From the NCBI GenBank assembly GCA_033032865.1, contig JAWHQI010000065.1, positions 2,170,001-2,234,000 of the forward strand: a DNA stretch of 64,000 nt. Reading direction: 5' to 3'. Numbering within the stretch: the stretch's first letter is position 1; each line of letters starts with the position of its first letter. The notes below the pieces were generated by a model. The model did no database searches, was not told the DNA's origin, and saw only the letters and a list, made by a program, of their open reading frames with translations. This stretch comes from Dactylorhiza incarnata. Taxonomy: Eukaryota; Streptophyta; Magnoliopsida; Asparagales; Orchidaceae. Positions 23,621-34,023 of the stretch are shown piece by piece. The position numbers were made by a program, and so were the translations under genes.

Positions 23621-23839
23621 ATTACTTGTGGAGGATTAGGTAGGGTCCCACTCAGGAGAAAATGGAGTGGGAAGAAAGATGTAGGTCTTGAATAAGGAAC
23701 AAAATTCATCCAAGGGAGTGATTTCTGCCTTGAATCTTCCTTACAGTTCATAGATTTAATATCATAAACTTATTTTCAATAAACAAAATGGCTGGGAAAA
23801 ACAACAAGGATTTTCTAAAGAAAATAGATCTGTTTATTC

Positions 23840-24240
23840 AGAGGTGCGTCGAATAGAAGTCGACGTACCATCGACTTCTACTCGACGTTAGCGTCAAGAA
23901 GCACTCAGAGTGGATAATTCGAATAGAATTCGACGCAGCGTCAAGTTCATATCGACACATACGTCGACTTATCGATTGCTGGTCAAGGTCGAGGTTGTGT
24001 CGATTTGAAATCGACGGAGCGTCAACAGGTCTCCGTCGACTTAATAACAACTGAACAATCTCGAAGCAGCGTCGAATATGAATCGATGTAACGCCGATAT
24101 AACAGCGCGCGCAGAGTTGCTTCTAGAAGCAGTCTCAACATATTTTTGCGCGCCAAATATTAATTCATATCGACGCGGCTTCGACTTAAACCCTAAGTTG
24201 CGACGAATCAACTTCTTTTAAGCAACTTCAGCGTCGAATC
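23840..24240. repeat. Internal TCGACG cluster upstream of the second ORF
   Basis: GTGCGTCGAATAGAAGTCGACG starts a set of TCGACG/TCGACT/CGTCGA words at 23-60 base spacing, like the LTR cluster but in a different order. It ends about 120 bases before the second ORF at 24360. A C/T-rich stretch (24255-24340) with a TTTGCAG just before the ATG resembles a leader with a splice acceptor. Confidence 0.7.
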
Positions 24241-24359
24241 ATTTACGCTTTCGAATTTTTCTCTCCTTGCTCTCTCCTCCTCCAACTCCCTCGTGTTCTC
24301 GTCCTCTCTTTCCCTCTCTCGTTTTCTTTGTTCTTTGCAGGTACACAATCACAAAAATA

Positions 24360-26091
24360 ATGGCCCCTCCCAAGGTGAATTCTGGATTTGACGTAGATGT
24401 GGATTCGTTCAATGTTGCTGCCGAAAGTTTCAAGGCTATTCTAGGCCTTTTTCAATCTGCTGGTTTAACAAAGCTTATCTTTACCAGGTGTAAGATTCTA
24501 GATGTAGAACTTACAGAATTCAAGGATAGTGTTTCTGTAGCAGATGATGGGTCCCTTCAAGGGACAATTTCTGGACAAGATGTCAGCGTATCTGAGGAAA
24601 TTCTCTCCAAAACATTTGATCTACCCACTGGGACTGACTCAGATGAATTGTCAAGAGAAGAGACAAAGAATCTTTTGGAGATAATGCAGTTCAGAAAGGA
24701 GAAGCCGATTAATCTCAAGAAGATTGATCTGGCAGAAGAATACAAATTCCTAGCTGACATAGTAGGAAAGGTGTTGCTGTGCAAGATATCTGCACATGAT
24801 GTTATACCCAAGCAGCAGCTGCAGATCATGGGCATTCTGGTACTACAGAAGAAGGTAAATTGGGGGAAATGCCTCATAAAGATAATCGGGCACAAATATG
24901 CCCACAAAGAGAATGCTTACATGAGGATCATGAGCCAAGTGCTCTTCCACCACTATCCTAGTGTGCAAATCCAAGGGAGTGCCCATTCCTCCTAGAAAAA
25001 GGCTGAATATAGGTATCTTCTGTAAATGAACCAGGCAGATCCTCAAGCCTGGTTAAGCTCCAACTTCACCTCCTCCCTCTCTAAGGGATAATATTCCTCC
25101 ACCCTCTCCAACTCCACAGGACACAGTCCCAGATCTCCCTCAGGATGCTACTCCAGCACAACCATCTCCTCAGTAACAACAACAACAACAAAACTCTCAA
25201 TCCATCCCAACTACTTCAGTCCCAGAGCCAACACCTCACATTCCTCAACAACAACCATCCACTATTACCCCAGACTCTCAGGTTGCTCCACCACCACCAC
25301 CACCACCACCATCAATTCATATCTCCCCTGAAACCTACCATGCACTCTCTCCCATCCTAGAAGATTTCCCACCATCACCTCCTCCATCCACCACACCTAT
25401 CCCACCAATTGACCTTGAGCAGGTCATCTCTAAAGCAGTTGGCTTGGCCTCCACTACTTTTGCTGATCTATTAGCCACTCAAGCCAGAAAATTTGATAGA
25501 AAATACTCCCAAATGGAGGTTGAACTGCTAGACTCTAAAAGATCCCTCCAGGGCCTCAAGGACTTCATGTCTTCCTCCCTAGTTACAAAGGAATTCTTAA
25601 CCTTTCTTGCCAGCAAGGTTAAGAAGGGGGAGAATATTATGGAGGAAGAAAGGCCTATCCTAGAGGTGAGTGACCATGATATGGGGAAAGATGATGAAGT
25701 CCCTGAGAAAGTGACCATCTTCCAAGGTCCAAAGGTCCAGGGGGAGCCAACTTCAGAGTATTAAGAAGAGCAAGAAAAAGAAAAAGAGTCAGAGAATCAG
25801 GTGGAAATTGCTGCAGATAACCAGAGGGAGCTCCCATCTAATCAAGGGGAGCCTCAGGATGAAAATCTGCTGGATGAGGTGGCAAAGATTGCCAAGGAAG
25901 CTGTTGATATTGCTGAGCTAAATGCTCAAATTCAGGGGGAGCTTCCCAAAGACAATGTTGCTGAAGAAGCAGTAATGTCCTCTGAAGATGACGAGACTCT
26001 GCAGATTGCTCCAAGGAAGGTTATTCCAAAAGTCTTCTCAAGAAAAAGAAAAACTCCTGAGAAGGAGAAATGGAGCTCAGGTATTCTGTAA
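24360..26091 (+). pseudogene. Second ORF of element B, non-pol protein of unknown function
   Basis: About 575 codons with one frameshift near 24960 and stops near 25171 and 25762. The N-terminal 200 residues form a compact domain (MAPPKVNSGFDVDVDSFNV, FKAILGLFQSAGLTKLIF, FDLPTGTD, VNWGKCLIKIIGHK). It resembles uncharacterised plant retroelement-associated proteins that I recall from asterid genomes, though I cannot confirm the family. A Pro/Gln/His-rich linker follows (25080-25430), then a predicted coiled coil (about 25440-25640) and an acidic tail ending in a basic RKRKTPEKEK motif that could be a nuclear signal. It is neither protease, integrase nor RT and shows no transmembrane segment. 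It sits where Sireviruses may carry an env-like frame. Confidence 0.6.
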
Positions 26092-26286
26092 TCATTATAC
26101 TTCCTGAAAACAAACAGCTGTGGAGACAATATAATTTCTTGACAAATGAATGAAATAGCTTGTGATTTCAGTCTGTCATATTCTATTGTCTATATTGTCT
26201 TGAATGTATTTTCTGTTTACATAAAAGGAATGAGTAAAATCACTTTAATCAATCTGTAAAATTTGTTAAGATAAATAAAGGGAGAT

Positions 26287-27961
26287 TGTTGGGAAAAACT
26301 CTTTAGATTTAACTTAACAAATTATCTAAAGTAATTTTATCTCTTAGGTTGAATTACCCATTGTATAGTGAGGGTAATATGGTAATTAAATGTCTTAGGA
26401 TATCTCACTCAACTTAGGGTGACAAGACCAGATCAAGACAAGCAGAATTTGGGTAAGTTAACAATTGCGTTGAATAGAAATCGACGCAACATCGATTTCA
26501 TATCGACGCAACTTAGACTAGAAGTCCAAACAACTCAACTTTCTGTCGAAGTAGATCAAGTCGACGCTACGTCGAAAGGATGTCGACGTAGAGAAAATGG
26601 ACATATCGAAGTATCACTAGAAGTCGACGCAGCTTTGACTTCAACTCAACGCAGAAGAAAGAATCTGTCGAAGCATCTGAAGTCGACGCAACATCGACTA
26701 CAATTCGACGCAGATGATGATGTTCAGAGTCAAGCCCTCAACTCGACGGTTACGTCGATAAGGTATCGACGCAACGTCGACAAGCAGACTTCAATCTGAG
26801 CAAGAATGAATTCGAAGCTGCTTTTACAAGAACTCGGAGGTGCGTCGATAAGTGAGAAAGAGAAATCGACGCAACGTCGAATACAGTCTGAAAAAGAAAC
26901 CTTTTCAGCTGTCATTTTGGAACTCTCTCTCAAGGCCCACAATACTGAAGACCGTTTTACAACGGCTCATTTATTGCCTAGAATAGAAAGAAGCAATAAA
27001 GAAGACAACAAGAGCTTTCTTTGAAAGGATCAAGACAGTTGGCAGACGGGTCGAGAACAAATGAGGAAAGGAAGAGAAATTGTCCAGGCCAATACCTTTT
27101 CAGCACACTCTAAAAGAGGAAACAAATTCAAATTAAAGAATGGACAATAAATAAGAAGATTAGAGAGAAGAAACCAGAGCATCCAACACACACATTCAAA
27201 TTCTGTCGATTAGGGTTCTCCTTCTTCTTCCTCCTGAACCCTAGAAGACAGTGAAGAAAAAAAATACTTCTCTCTCTCAGCACAGTAAAAATAGAAGGCT
27301 GCTTTTCATCAAAGATTATACAACAGCCAGATTTGAATAGAAGAAACTGACAGGATCTGAAGCTCATAACCCCTGCAAATCATATATATCAAAAGCAGGG
27401 GTTCATCTTTATCAGATCCAGAAAAGAGAAAATTGAAGCAGAAGGCTTATTATAATTCTGATAGCAGAATTCATTTCTCTACTTCTTCCTCCCTTCCTTC
27501 ACTTTTCTCAATTGTAAAAGAGTTTTAAGAATCCCTCTTCCAAATGATTCAATGGTTCAAGATCTCTTTATCAAAAGATCTGGTTGGTTCAAGATCTCCT
27601 TATCAAAAGATCTGGTTGGTTTATGATCTTCTTATAAAAAGATCAGTGGTTCTAAGAGTCTTCTTATCAAAAGACTCAGACACAGGTGATCATTACTACC
27701 AGGTGGTAGAAGAGAGGACTGCCCACATTTTGGGGAACCTCTATAAAATCTTTTGTGTTTGTGTTTGTGTATTGCTTTTCTGTGCTGTCCCAATTTTCTT
27801 TCTTAGCATTTTTATTTCCTGCAATAATTATTCTTCCTGTGTGTTATTTGTGAGCATAATTCCTTAGTGTGTTTTATTGTCTACACAGTTAGAATAGAAA
27901 TATTTTAAATCTCTATTCACCCCCCTCTAGAGGATTCACAGAGGCACACTGTGCACTTTCA
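26287..27961 (+). repeat. 3' LTR of element B
   Basis: 1675 bases, the same ends and motif order as the left LTR, with scattered differences (for example a 9-base GATGATGTT-like insertion at about 26713). The purine tract AATAAAGGGAGAT lies directly before it. The right end abuts chromovirus RT sequence at 27962. Confidence 0.93.
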
Positions 27962-29300
27962 ACTTCTTCAGATTGATATATAGATGCTCTTTCCGCAGAA
28001 GATCAAATACGAGGCGGATGTAATGTTAGTGATCGGTGCGGCCCTGACTGTAAATCAATATATCATCAAAATATACTACCAGGAACTTGCCCATGTAGGG
28101 CCGCAAGACCTGTGTCAACACCCTCATGAATGTACTGGGCGCGTTCGATAACTCGAATGGCATGACAAACCACTAATACAAGCCGTTCTTCGTTTTGAAG
28201 GCCGTCTTCCACTCATCCCCTTCCCTAACTCTGATCTGGTGGTACCCACTGCGGAGATCAATCTTCGAGAAAATATGGGCACCAACCATCTAATCCAAAA
28301 GATCATCGAGGCGGGGAATGGGTAAACGATACTTCACCGTGATTTTATTGATGACATGACTGTCGATACACATGCGCCAGCTTCCGTCCTTCTTTGGGGT
28401 AAGAAGGGCCGGTATAACACATGGACTCAAGCTCTCCCGAATGAACTTCTTCAGAAGGAATTCATCATCTTGCCGCTTCAGTTCAGCATGCTCCGTAGGA
28501 TTCAGACGATAGTGTGGCAGATTGGGCAAAGATGCCCTGAGAATCAGATCAATAGCGTGCTGGATGTCTCTCAAGGGAGGGAGCTCATCAGGGAGCTCCT
28601 CATGCATAATGTCTCTGTAAGCATTCAACAACCGACAAACATCTGGGTCAGTGATCTCGGTCTCGCTAGGGGCCTCAGGTGACATAGTGTCTGCCACCAC
28701 AAACATAACCCCGACCTCCAAACTCTCTCTCAGAAAATCACCCTTCCTCAAAACGTGGAGAGGTCTAGATGATCCCGCGCTAACAGATGATTCAACCTTT
28801 CCCTTGGGAGGATCCCTGGGCTTGGTTGGGGCAAGGGCAATCTTTCGACCTTTGTCGAAGAAGACACATGTGTTGGACCAACCATAATACGTGGCATCGC
28901 GATCGTATAACCAGGGTCGTCCGAGTAACACATGTGCGACGTCCATAGGAATGACGTCACACCAGACTTGATCCTCAGTGGACGCTAGGCTAATGGGCAC
29001 TAAACACCACTGCGTCACCTGGATGGTGGATTTATCCACCCAAATGACACGGTAAGGGTGTGGATGTGGCTCAGCGGTGAGCTGCATCCTCTCCAACCCT
29101 TTCTTGGCGATGATAGTTACACAACTACCACTATCGATGGCCAGCTTGCAGGGGCCTCCTGCGCTCGGGAAATACGTGAAGAAAATTGTGGTGCGTCGAC
29201 AATCCTCCTTGGCTCGTGGGGTGTGTAAAAGACGTCGGAGGACTCCTAACTCTAGCGACCGCTCAACGTCGCTCTCCCATCCTTCCTCCACCACAGCTGT
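27962..29300 (-). pseudogene. pol: Chromovirus A protease and reverse transcriptase
   Basis: Read right to left. Protease: KLAIDSGSCVTII near 29130, with LGRPWLYDRDATY near 28900 as the distal flap region. RT: ELPDELPPLRDIQHAIDLI, then PALLTPKKDGSWRMCIDSHV and KYRLPIPRLDDLLD. After a stop it continues with [32 protein letters not shown] and the catalytic YFDDILIYS near 28050. The open part spans 29294-28290. The frame runs up to 27962, where element B is inserted; the other half resumes at 19967 with KCPFLSASVHFL. Substitutions relative to the usual FGLxNAP motif and an internal stop show decay. Confidence 0.92.
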
Positions 29301-30564
29301 GATTTCCTCGACGGCGGCATCCTCAGTGCTGGGCTCGCCGGACTCAGTAAATTTCTAGTCGGGCACTGCGCGACAAAGTGCCCTCTGCCCGAACACCTAT
29401 AACATTGGACGCCCTCAGGTTTGGGGCCTCCAGGAACAATCACTTTCCCCGTCCCATCGAAGGGGGGTGCGAGGGGGGACAGTGGCTGTGGTAGGAGGGG
29501 GTCTCCTGGCCGGGGTGGCCTCAGGCCGCGAAGTGAACTGTCTAGGGGCAGATGTGCGCAGGTACTGTTCATACTCAAGAGCGAGCTGAAAGACCTGCTC
29601 AACCGTCTCAATCCTATGGGGAATCAGTTCCCTACGGATGTCTGCTCTAAGCCCTGTCCGGAAACGGGAAACAGTAGCGATGGGCTCCTCGTAAATATCG
29701 ATGCGGACCACTAGCTCGTCAAAGTGAGACATGTACTCGGCAACAGAAAGGGTCCCCTGTCGCAAGGCATTCAGTTGATCTATGAGCTGATCGTGATATG
29801 AGGCGGGGAGGTATTTATCTCTTAAGCGCTCCATCTCGTCCCATCGGGTGATGGGGTAGTACCCCTCACGCTCGAGGGCCCTCTCTACGCTCGACCAATA
29901 AATCTTTGCCTGCCCTACTAATTTCATTTTGGCGAAGCGCACACATCTCTCATCACTCATCTCAAACCAGTCAAAATAATGATCCATATCCATGAGCCAA
30001 TCACTAAATGCCTTCGGGTTCAGGTGACCATCGAAGGAAGGCGCGTCGATGCGGATGCGTCGGGTGATGTCATCCTCCTCAGGGGTCATCCCTCGACGTG
30101 GCACGCGATAGTCGTCATACTAGCCATCATCATCATAGTCGTATCGTGCGGGAGGGGCTCGACCTCTACGGCCAGGTGGAGGTGGTGGTCAGGGTTCCTC
30201 TCCGGATCTTGGTGATACTTGTATCCACGGTATTGATTTCCTCTCGCAGGAGGGGGTCTCTGCAGGGAATGTCCCTACCACGTCTCGCTGGGAGAGGTGT
30301 GGCGTCTCGGGGATCCTCGAGTGGCTCGTCAGCAGGGGGTGGAGCCTCTCGACCTATTGGGGTTTTCAACTGATCGACCCGTGTACTCACCCTAGCAATG
30401 TCGCCCCTAAGGGTCTCAAACTGGGATCCCATTTGATCGAATCGATGGAGTACGAGTTTTTGAAATTCCGCGGATGTCATGTCTGATTGGGTACTAACAA
30501 TCCTATCGTCGTTGGCATTACGATGCGACATAGCTCGACGAAACTCTCTACCACTACGCAACAT
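29252..30564 (-). pseudogene. gag: Chromovirus A gag
   Basis: It starts close to the primer site, probably at the ATG at 30564 (MLRSGREFRRAMSHRNAND) or the internal MSHRN. After a frame change and a stop near 30120 the long frame 30104-29415 encodes the retrotransposon gag domain: FDGHLNPKAFSDWLMDMDHY, KLVGQAKIYWSSVE, RLRDKYLPASYHDQLIDQLN and FRTGLRADIRREL. A second frame change in a C-run near 29465 leads to the CCHC knuckle CYRCSGRGHFVAQC (about 29410-29370). The order gag, knuckle, then protease on the same strand fits a Ty3/gypsy element. Confidence 0.9.
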
Positions 30565-30582
30565 GCAAGGGGCCCGAACCTG

Positions 30583-30597
30583 GCTCTGATACCAATT
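30583..30597 (-). promoter_or_regulatory. Primer binding site of chromovirus A
   Basis: On the minus strand AATTGGTATCAGAGCCA begins at the inner edge of the 5' LTR (30598). It pairs with initiator tRNA-Met and proves the minus orientation. Confidence 0.9.
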
Positions 30598-31803
30598 TGA
30601 TGCAGTGGTAGACCAATGGAGATAGACACGTTAAACACAAACCTAGGCGTGATGAATCGTGATGAATGCAAGAGACGGTCCGTGTAAAAATGAGCAACAA
30701 TAATTTATTATTATAAATAAAACAAGCAGAGACACGAGCTATCACAAATTTTAATTAAAGAGAGCGAACACTAATTCTCAAACGAGCAAGTTGCAATTAT
30801 TTAAGCGCATGCGGAATAAGCCCCGCAAATCACACGGGGTACAATACTAATAACAAATCGAGATAAACATTCACTACAAGGTAAAGGTGCCAAATGTTCA
30901 ACAATAGAAAATAGAACTCCAAGTACAACTTACGCGTGCATGCGGTGATAAATGGGGGCTGATTGCGGGCTTCCAAGGTTGTTGCTGGGAGAAGGATACA
31001 CCTGGGAAAAGAGAGAGGGGCTGCGGACAGGAACTGGGTGGCTTTACGGATGGTCCGGGTGGCTGGTAGGGCTCACGGAAAGGGGGTCTTGGGGCTGGTG
31101 ATAGTGGAACAACAAGGGGAGTGGGTGTAGGTTGAGTAGGAGGTAAGATAGGGGTCGGCTACAACAGGGGAGACATGGAGGAGGGTCGGATCTGAGGGAT
31201 TTGGCTCCGGATCGGTTCAGGCAGAGTGGGAGGGAGGGGTATGGGGCAGCGGTTAGTCAGTGGGCTACAGAAAAGGGGCGGGAGTTGGGTTATCGGCGCA
31301 GGGGAGAGGCTCACAGACTGAATCAGAGGGAAGACGGGGTTCCCACGGAAGTGGGGGTTGGCTTGGACGGTGGAGGCGCTCGACTGGAAGGAGAAAAGGG
31401 GCGGGTAGGGGCTTACCGAGACTGGACGGGGAGGAGGAGGCAATGGGGTTCCCTTGGAGTCACACCAAGAGGGAAGGGGGGGGGGGGATTCCTCTACGTC
31501 GCACATGGGAAGTCGTTGATCCTCCGTCTTCACACCAAACGGGAGACCGACGGTTGCCAAAAGAAAATAAACCTTCGATGCCCCTCTCAGCCCCAATTCC
31601 ACCTATTTATAATGAAACCTATCTAGGACATGCCGAAACGGACGGGTCATAACGTCCGAACCGATCGGGCGCCAAATAAAACTCAAAATACATAAATGAA
31701 TATAGTAAATCGACTCGCAACGACGATCCAGATGCAACCGTGGGCTCGGATCGGCCGTCCGAGCGTTCACCGCCTCCTGCAGGAATAAACGTGCGCGCCA
31801 TCA
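30598..31803 (-). repeat. 5' LTR of chromovirus A
   Basis: 1206 bases, TGATGCAG to GCCATCA on the plus strand, followed by the duplication GGTAG at 31804-31808. Differences from the 3' LTR are few and scattered, implying a moderate insertion age. Confidence 0.95.
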
Positions 31804-31817
31804 GGTAGGGGTGTTAC

Positions 31818-32429
31818 TTCCAAAAGGTCGGATTGTCGAATTTGGAGCCCCAACATATAACTCTATTAAATCCTTTGATTGAAGGACCTATCTTATGCAT
31901 TTTCTCGAGGAGTTCAACACCATTTTTAATTTAAGTTTCGAAGTGGTTGTGGAGAAATCGAGCAGTTTTGTAAAGAGCTACTACTGCATACCGTACATCA
32001 CATTATTAATTAGCTGAGAGTTGATATTTTGTGCTAGAAAAGACTTAGAATTCAGCTGTTTCGTAAAGAGCTTGTGAAAAAAGTAATAAATTTTTTGTTG
32101 TGTTGTTTTTTAGTTTTAGAAAAAAAAATCTTGGACTGAATTCCCTTATCCATCTGGACATCTTAATTGATCGATTTCATTTCTTCATATCCAAATCTAT
32201 TGTCTAAATGAACAACATAATTGACATTCATACCAATTCCAATTGCTGCATGAATTGAAATATATCTCAATTCGAAATCCAATTCCAATTCTGCCCAACT
32301 GAAGTTACTCTTAAGTGTTTTCCCTATCAATTTATTTGTTGCACACTTATTTATTTATCATACATAATTCTAGGATGAGATACATTAATGTTGTTGCATA
32401 TTTATTACTATTTATTCTTTGGATTGCAG
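31818..32429 (+). other. End of the first giant intron, no gene seen
   Basis: AT-rich sequence ending in the pyrimidine-rich acceptor TTTATTCTTTGGATTGCAG at 32429. No repeat or coding motif was identified. Confidence 0.6.
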
Positions 32430-32579
32430 TCTCAGATAGAGCTTTACAAGAAGCATCATAATACAGCAGATGGGCGCATCAAAATATGGTTTGGGCTAAG
32501 GCAAATTATGAATGCTACTGATAGGTTATTGACTGAAACAAAGGAGATGGCACAAGAACTGAAAACAGGCATTCATATG
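32430..32579 (+). CDS. Amidohydrolase (MTA/SAH deaminase-like), internal exon 2
   Basis: A 50-codon exon in phase 0 at both ends, acceptor GGATTGCAG and donor GTATTT from 32580. It encodes SQIELYKKHHNTADGRIKIW, then FGLRQIMNATDRLLTET, and ends KTGIHM. It forms the barrel segment leading to the third metal-ligand histidine, which opens the next exon (HVAE). The donor lies only 27 bases upstream of a MITE. The reading frame continues exactly into 57885, 25.3 kb downstream. Family members read GIHMHVAE at this join, which supports the chosen boundaries. Confidence 0.92.
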
Positions 32580-32606
32580 GTATTTAATCGTACACTAACT
32601 GATTAA

Positions 32607-32827
32607 GGCTCCGTTTGGCCCGACGATAGCGGTCGTGAACGCGGTGGTTATGAACCGTCGTTCGTGAACATCCGACCTCACATATCGAACTTCATTTACT
32701 TTTATGTTCAAAACTAGTTTTCTTTTCTTGGCGACGATCATAACCGTTGTCATGCCAGACATATTTTTATGACGATGACATTTTTGTCCAAAATCACGGG
32801 AGCAAAAACGCCGCGCTAAATGGAGCC
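32607..32827. mobile_element. Tourist-like (PIF/Harbinger) MITE
   Basis: 221 bases flanked by TAA (32604-32606 and 32828-32830), the PIF/Harbinger target duplication. Termini are inverted: GGCTCCGTTTGGC on the left and GGCTCCATTTAGC on the right in reverse. There is no coding capacity. Its ends resemble those of the full PIF element at 45334-51346 (GGCTTCATTTGGTTG and GGTCTCATTTGTTTG), so that transposase or a relative may have moved it. Confidence 0.85.
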
Positions 32828-32830
32828 TAA

Positions 32831-33149
32831 GACGTTCTTTTTTGTTGTCTTATTTCTAACTTTTCTTGTTGTTGCCCTAAAAATGGCTTTATAGTACATT
32901 TCTTTTTATATATATTTAATCAGTTCAAACAATTTTATCAGTCTAACATTAGGTAAAATGTTTGAAAATTTATGTTCGTTTTCCTTTGTTTTTCTTTGGT
33001 GCCTAAAGATATTTCAAAACTTGCTGAGTAGATGCATATTTAAATTTCCAAGCTTAAGGTTTTTGTCTTTTAAACTATGGAACATTGATTTGGGCAAAAT
33101 GTTCAGGGTTTAAGTCACCAAGGGGGTTGATAGAGATGTTTTCTCCCAG
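32831..33149 (+). other. Intron sequence, no gene seen
   Basis: AT-rich intron DNA with no recognisable motif between the MITE and the first Copia relic. Confidence 0.5.
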
Positions 33150-33900
33150 CATTTTTTATTGAGTCCGCCCTTTGCAGATCATGCATCTGATATTTCTGAG
33201 TCTTCACCCTTAGAATCACTTTCGAACAACTTTTTTATTGAGCAGGCTTTGTGTTGGTTTATGAATGAAATTTCTTGTCTAACATCATCTGCATCCAAAA
33301 CTTGTACTCACGTACTCTCAGCACCTTCTTTACATTCTCACAACCAATCTAGGGGGTCATAAACTCTGGTGCGATCGATCACATGGACTGGTCCTCCATA
33401 GGGTTCATTTCCTGTTCTCGGCATTCCAACCAAGTTTAAATTAGTCTTGTTGATTGCTCTTTTCTAGTATATTTGGAAAAAAATTCGAGCAATATTCACC
33501 CACTACTTACTTTGCCCAACAAATTACGTGTTCTTAGCTTTCCTTAAAACACTTGTTATTGTTTTTTAACCATATCCATGTATTGCTTATCAATCTTTCT
33601 CCATTAGAGATGCTGTGTGACCCTACCTATTGCTTCATCTTCACGACATAAATAGAATGTTGACTTCATTAATTATTTTTCATGCACTACCAGGTTAATT
33701 TGTTGCACATTAACAACACAATTTTTTGTTTAAAACTGTCACTTTGTTAGAGAGAAGGCGAAGTCCAAGAAGATCAACATCGAGTTTGTGAACTCAAACG
33801 ATCAGTAGGTCGATATCATGAATACAACATTGTGGATCCCCAAAATTGAATACATGTAAATTGGGTTTTGATGATATATACTCACCAACTTGAGGGAGAG
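33150..33900 (+). pseudogene. Copia relic: gag/protease scrap and RNase H end
   Basis: Near 33350 GVINSGAIDHM is readable, a Copia protease active site with Asn in place of the catalytic Asp. Further on, KAKSKKINIEFVNSNDQ and KIEYM (about 33755-33860) are the usual last residues of Copia pol, followed by a purine tract TTGAGGGAGAG and then an LTR. Everything between protease and RNase H has been deleted. Confidence 0.65.
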
Positions 33901-34023
33901 TGTTAGATGTAAATAATAATAATAATAATTATATGAAGGGTACAAGGGTCATACCCAATTCTAATATGTACATTTACATGGCTTTCACATAAGTATGTAA
34001 CTTTAGGCGATTCACAATTTTCA
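33901..34023 (+). repeat. Short Copia LTR followed by primer-site relic
   Basis: It opens TGTTAGATGTAAATAATAA after the purine tract and ends TTTTCA. The next bases, TAGTATTAAAGAGCTAG, are a decayed TGGTATCAGAGCTAG primer site. A pol end on its left and a primer site on its right mean one LTR joins two element bodies. Confidence 0.6.

Larger units (their letters stand above)
19968..27961 (+). mobile_element. Non-autonomous Copia (Sirevirus-like) element B with extra ORF
   Basis: LTRs at 19968-21631 and 26287-27961 open TGTTGGGAAAAACTC and end GCACTTTCA. Target duplication: ACTTT (19963-19967) against ACTTC (27962-27966), one mismatch; the uninterrupted chromovirus RT frame supports ACTTC as the original. 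The primer site TTGGTATCAGAGG follows the left LTR, and a purine tract AAAGGGAGAT precedes the right one. The interior holds a Copia gag and then a long second reading frame, but no protease, integrase or RT. It therefore needs helper enzymes from a related Copia element. It lies inside the RT gene of chromovirus A. Confidence 0.93.
16503..31803 (-). mobile_element. Ty3/gypsy chromovirus (element A), interrupted
   Basis: A complete LTR retrotransposon on the minus strand. LTRs lie at 16503-17700 and 30598-31803, flanked by the exact target duplication GGTAG (16498-16502 and 31804-31808). Next to the right (5') LTR the minus strand reads TTGGTATCAGAGCCA, the tRNA-Met primer site. Next to the left LTR it reads a purine tract with GGGGAGAGT. 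Gene order from right to left is gag, protease, RT, RNase H, integrase, chromodomain. RT is split by a second element (19968-27961). Coding frames carry several stops and frameshifts, so it is no longer autonomous. Confidence 0.95.
14519..31817 (+). repeat. Gypsy-type LTR D, split by the chromovirus insertion
   Basis: It opens TGTAACATCCGG at 14519 and continues to 16502. The chromovirus at 16503-31803 interrupts it with a GGTAG duplication, and the LTR resumes for a few bases and ends near GGGGTGTTAC at 31817. It shares blocks with the LTR from 61540: a GCCGTGTGTACGA-type leader, CTCATAGGGC, ATGAGCCTCAA, GTCCGTGTCCGT and GAATGTGCATAAGAA. The leader has splice-like GT and AG sites. It may be a solo LTR; no convincing 5-base duplication was found around it. 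Confidence 0.55.

Noticed and set aside
24239..24433. Minus-strand frame opposite the start of ORF2
   Set aside because: Shadow of ORF2 and its C/T-rich leader.
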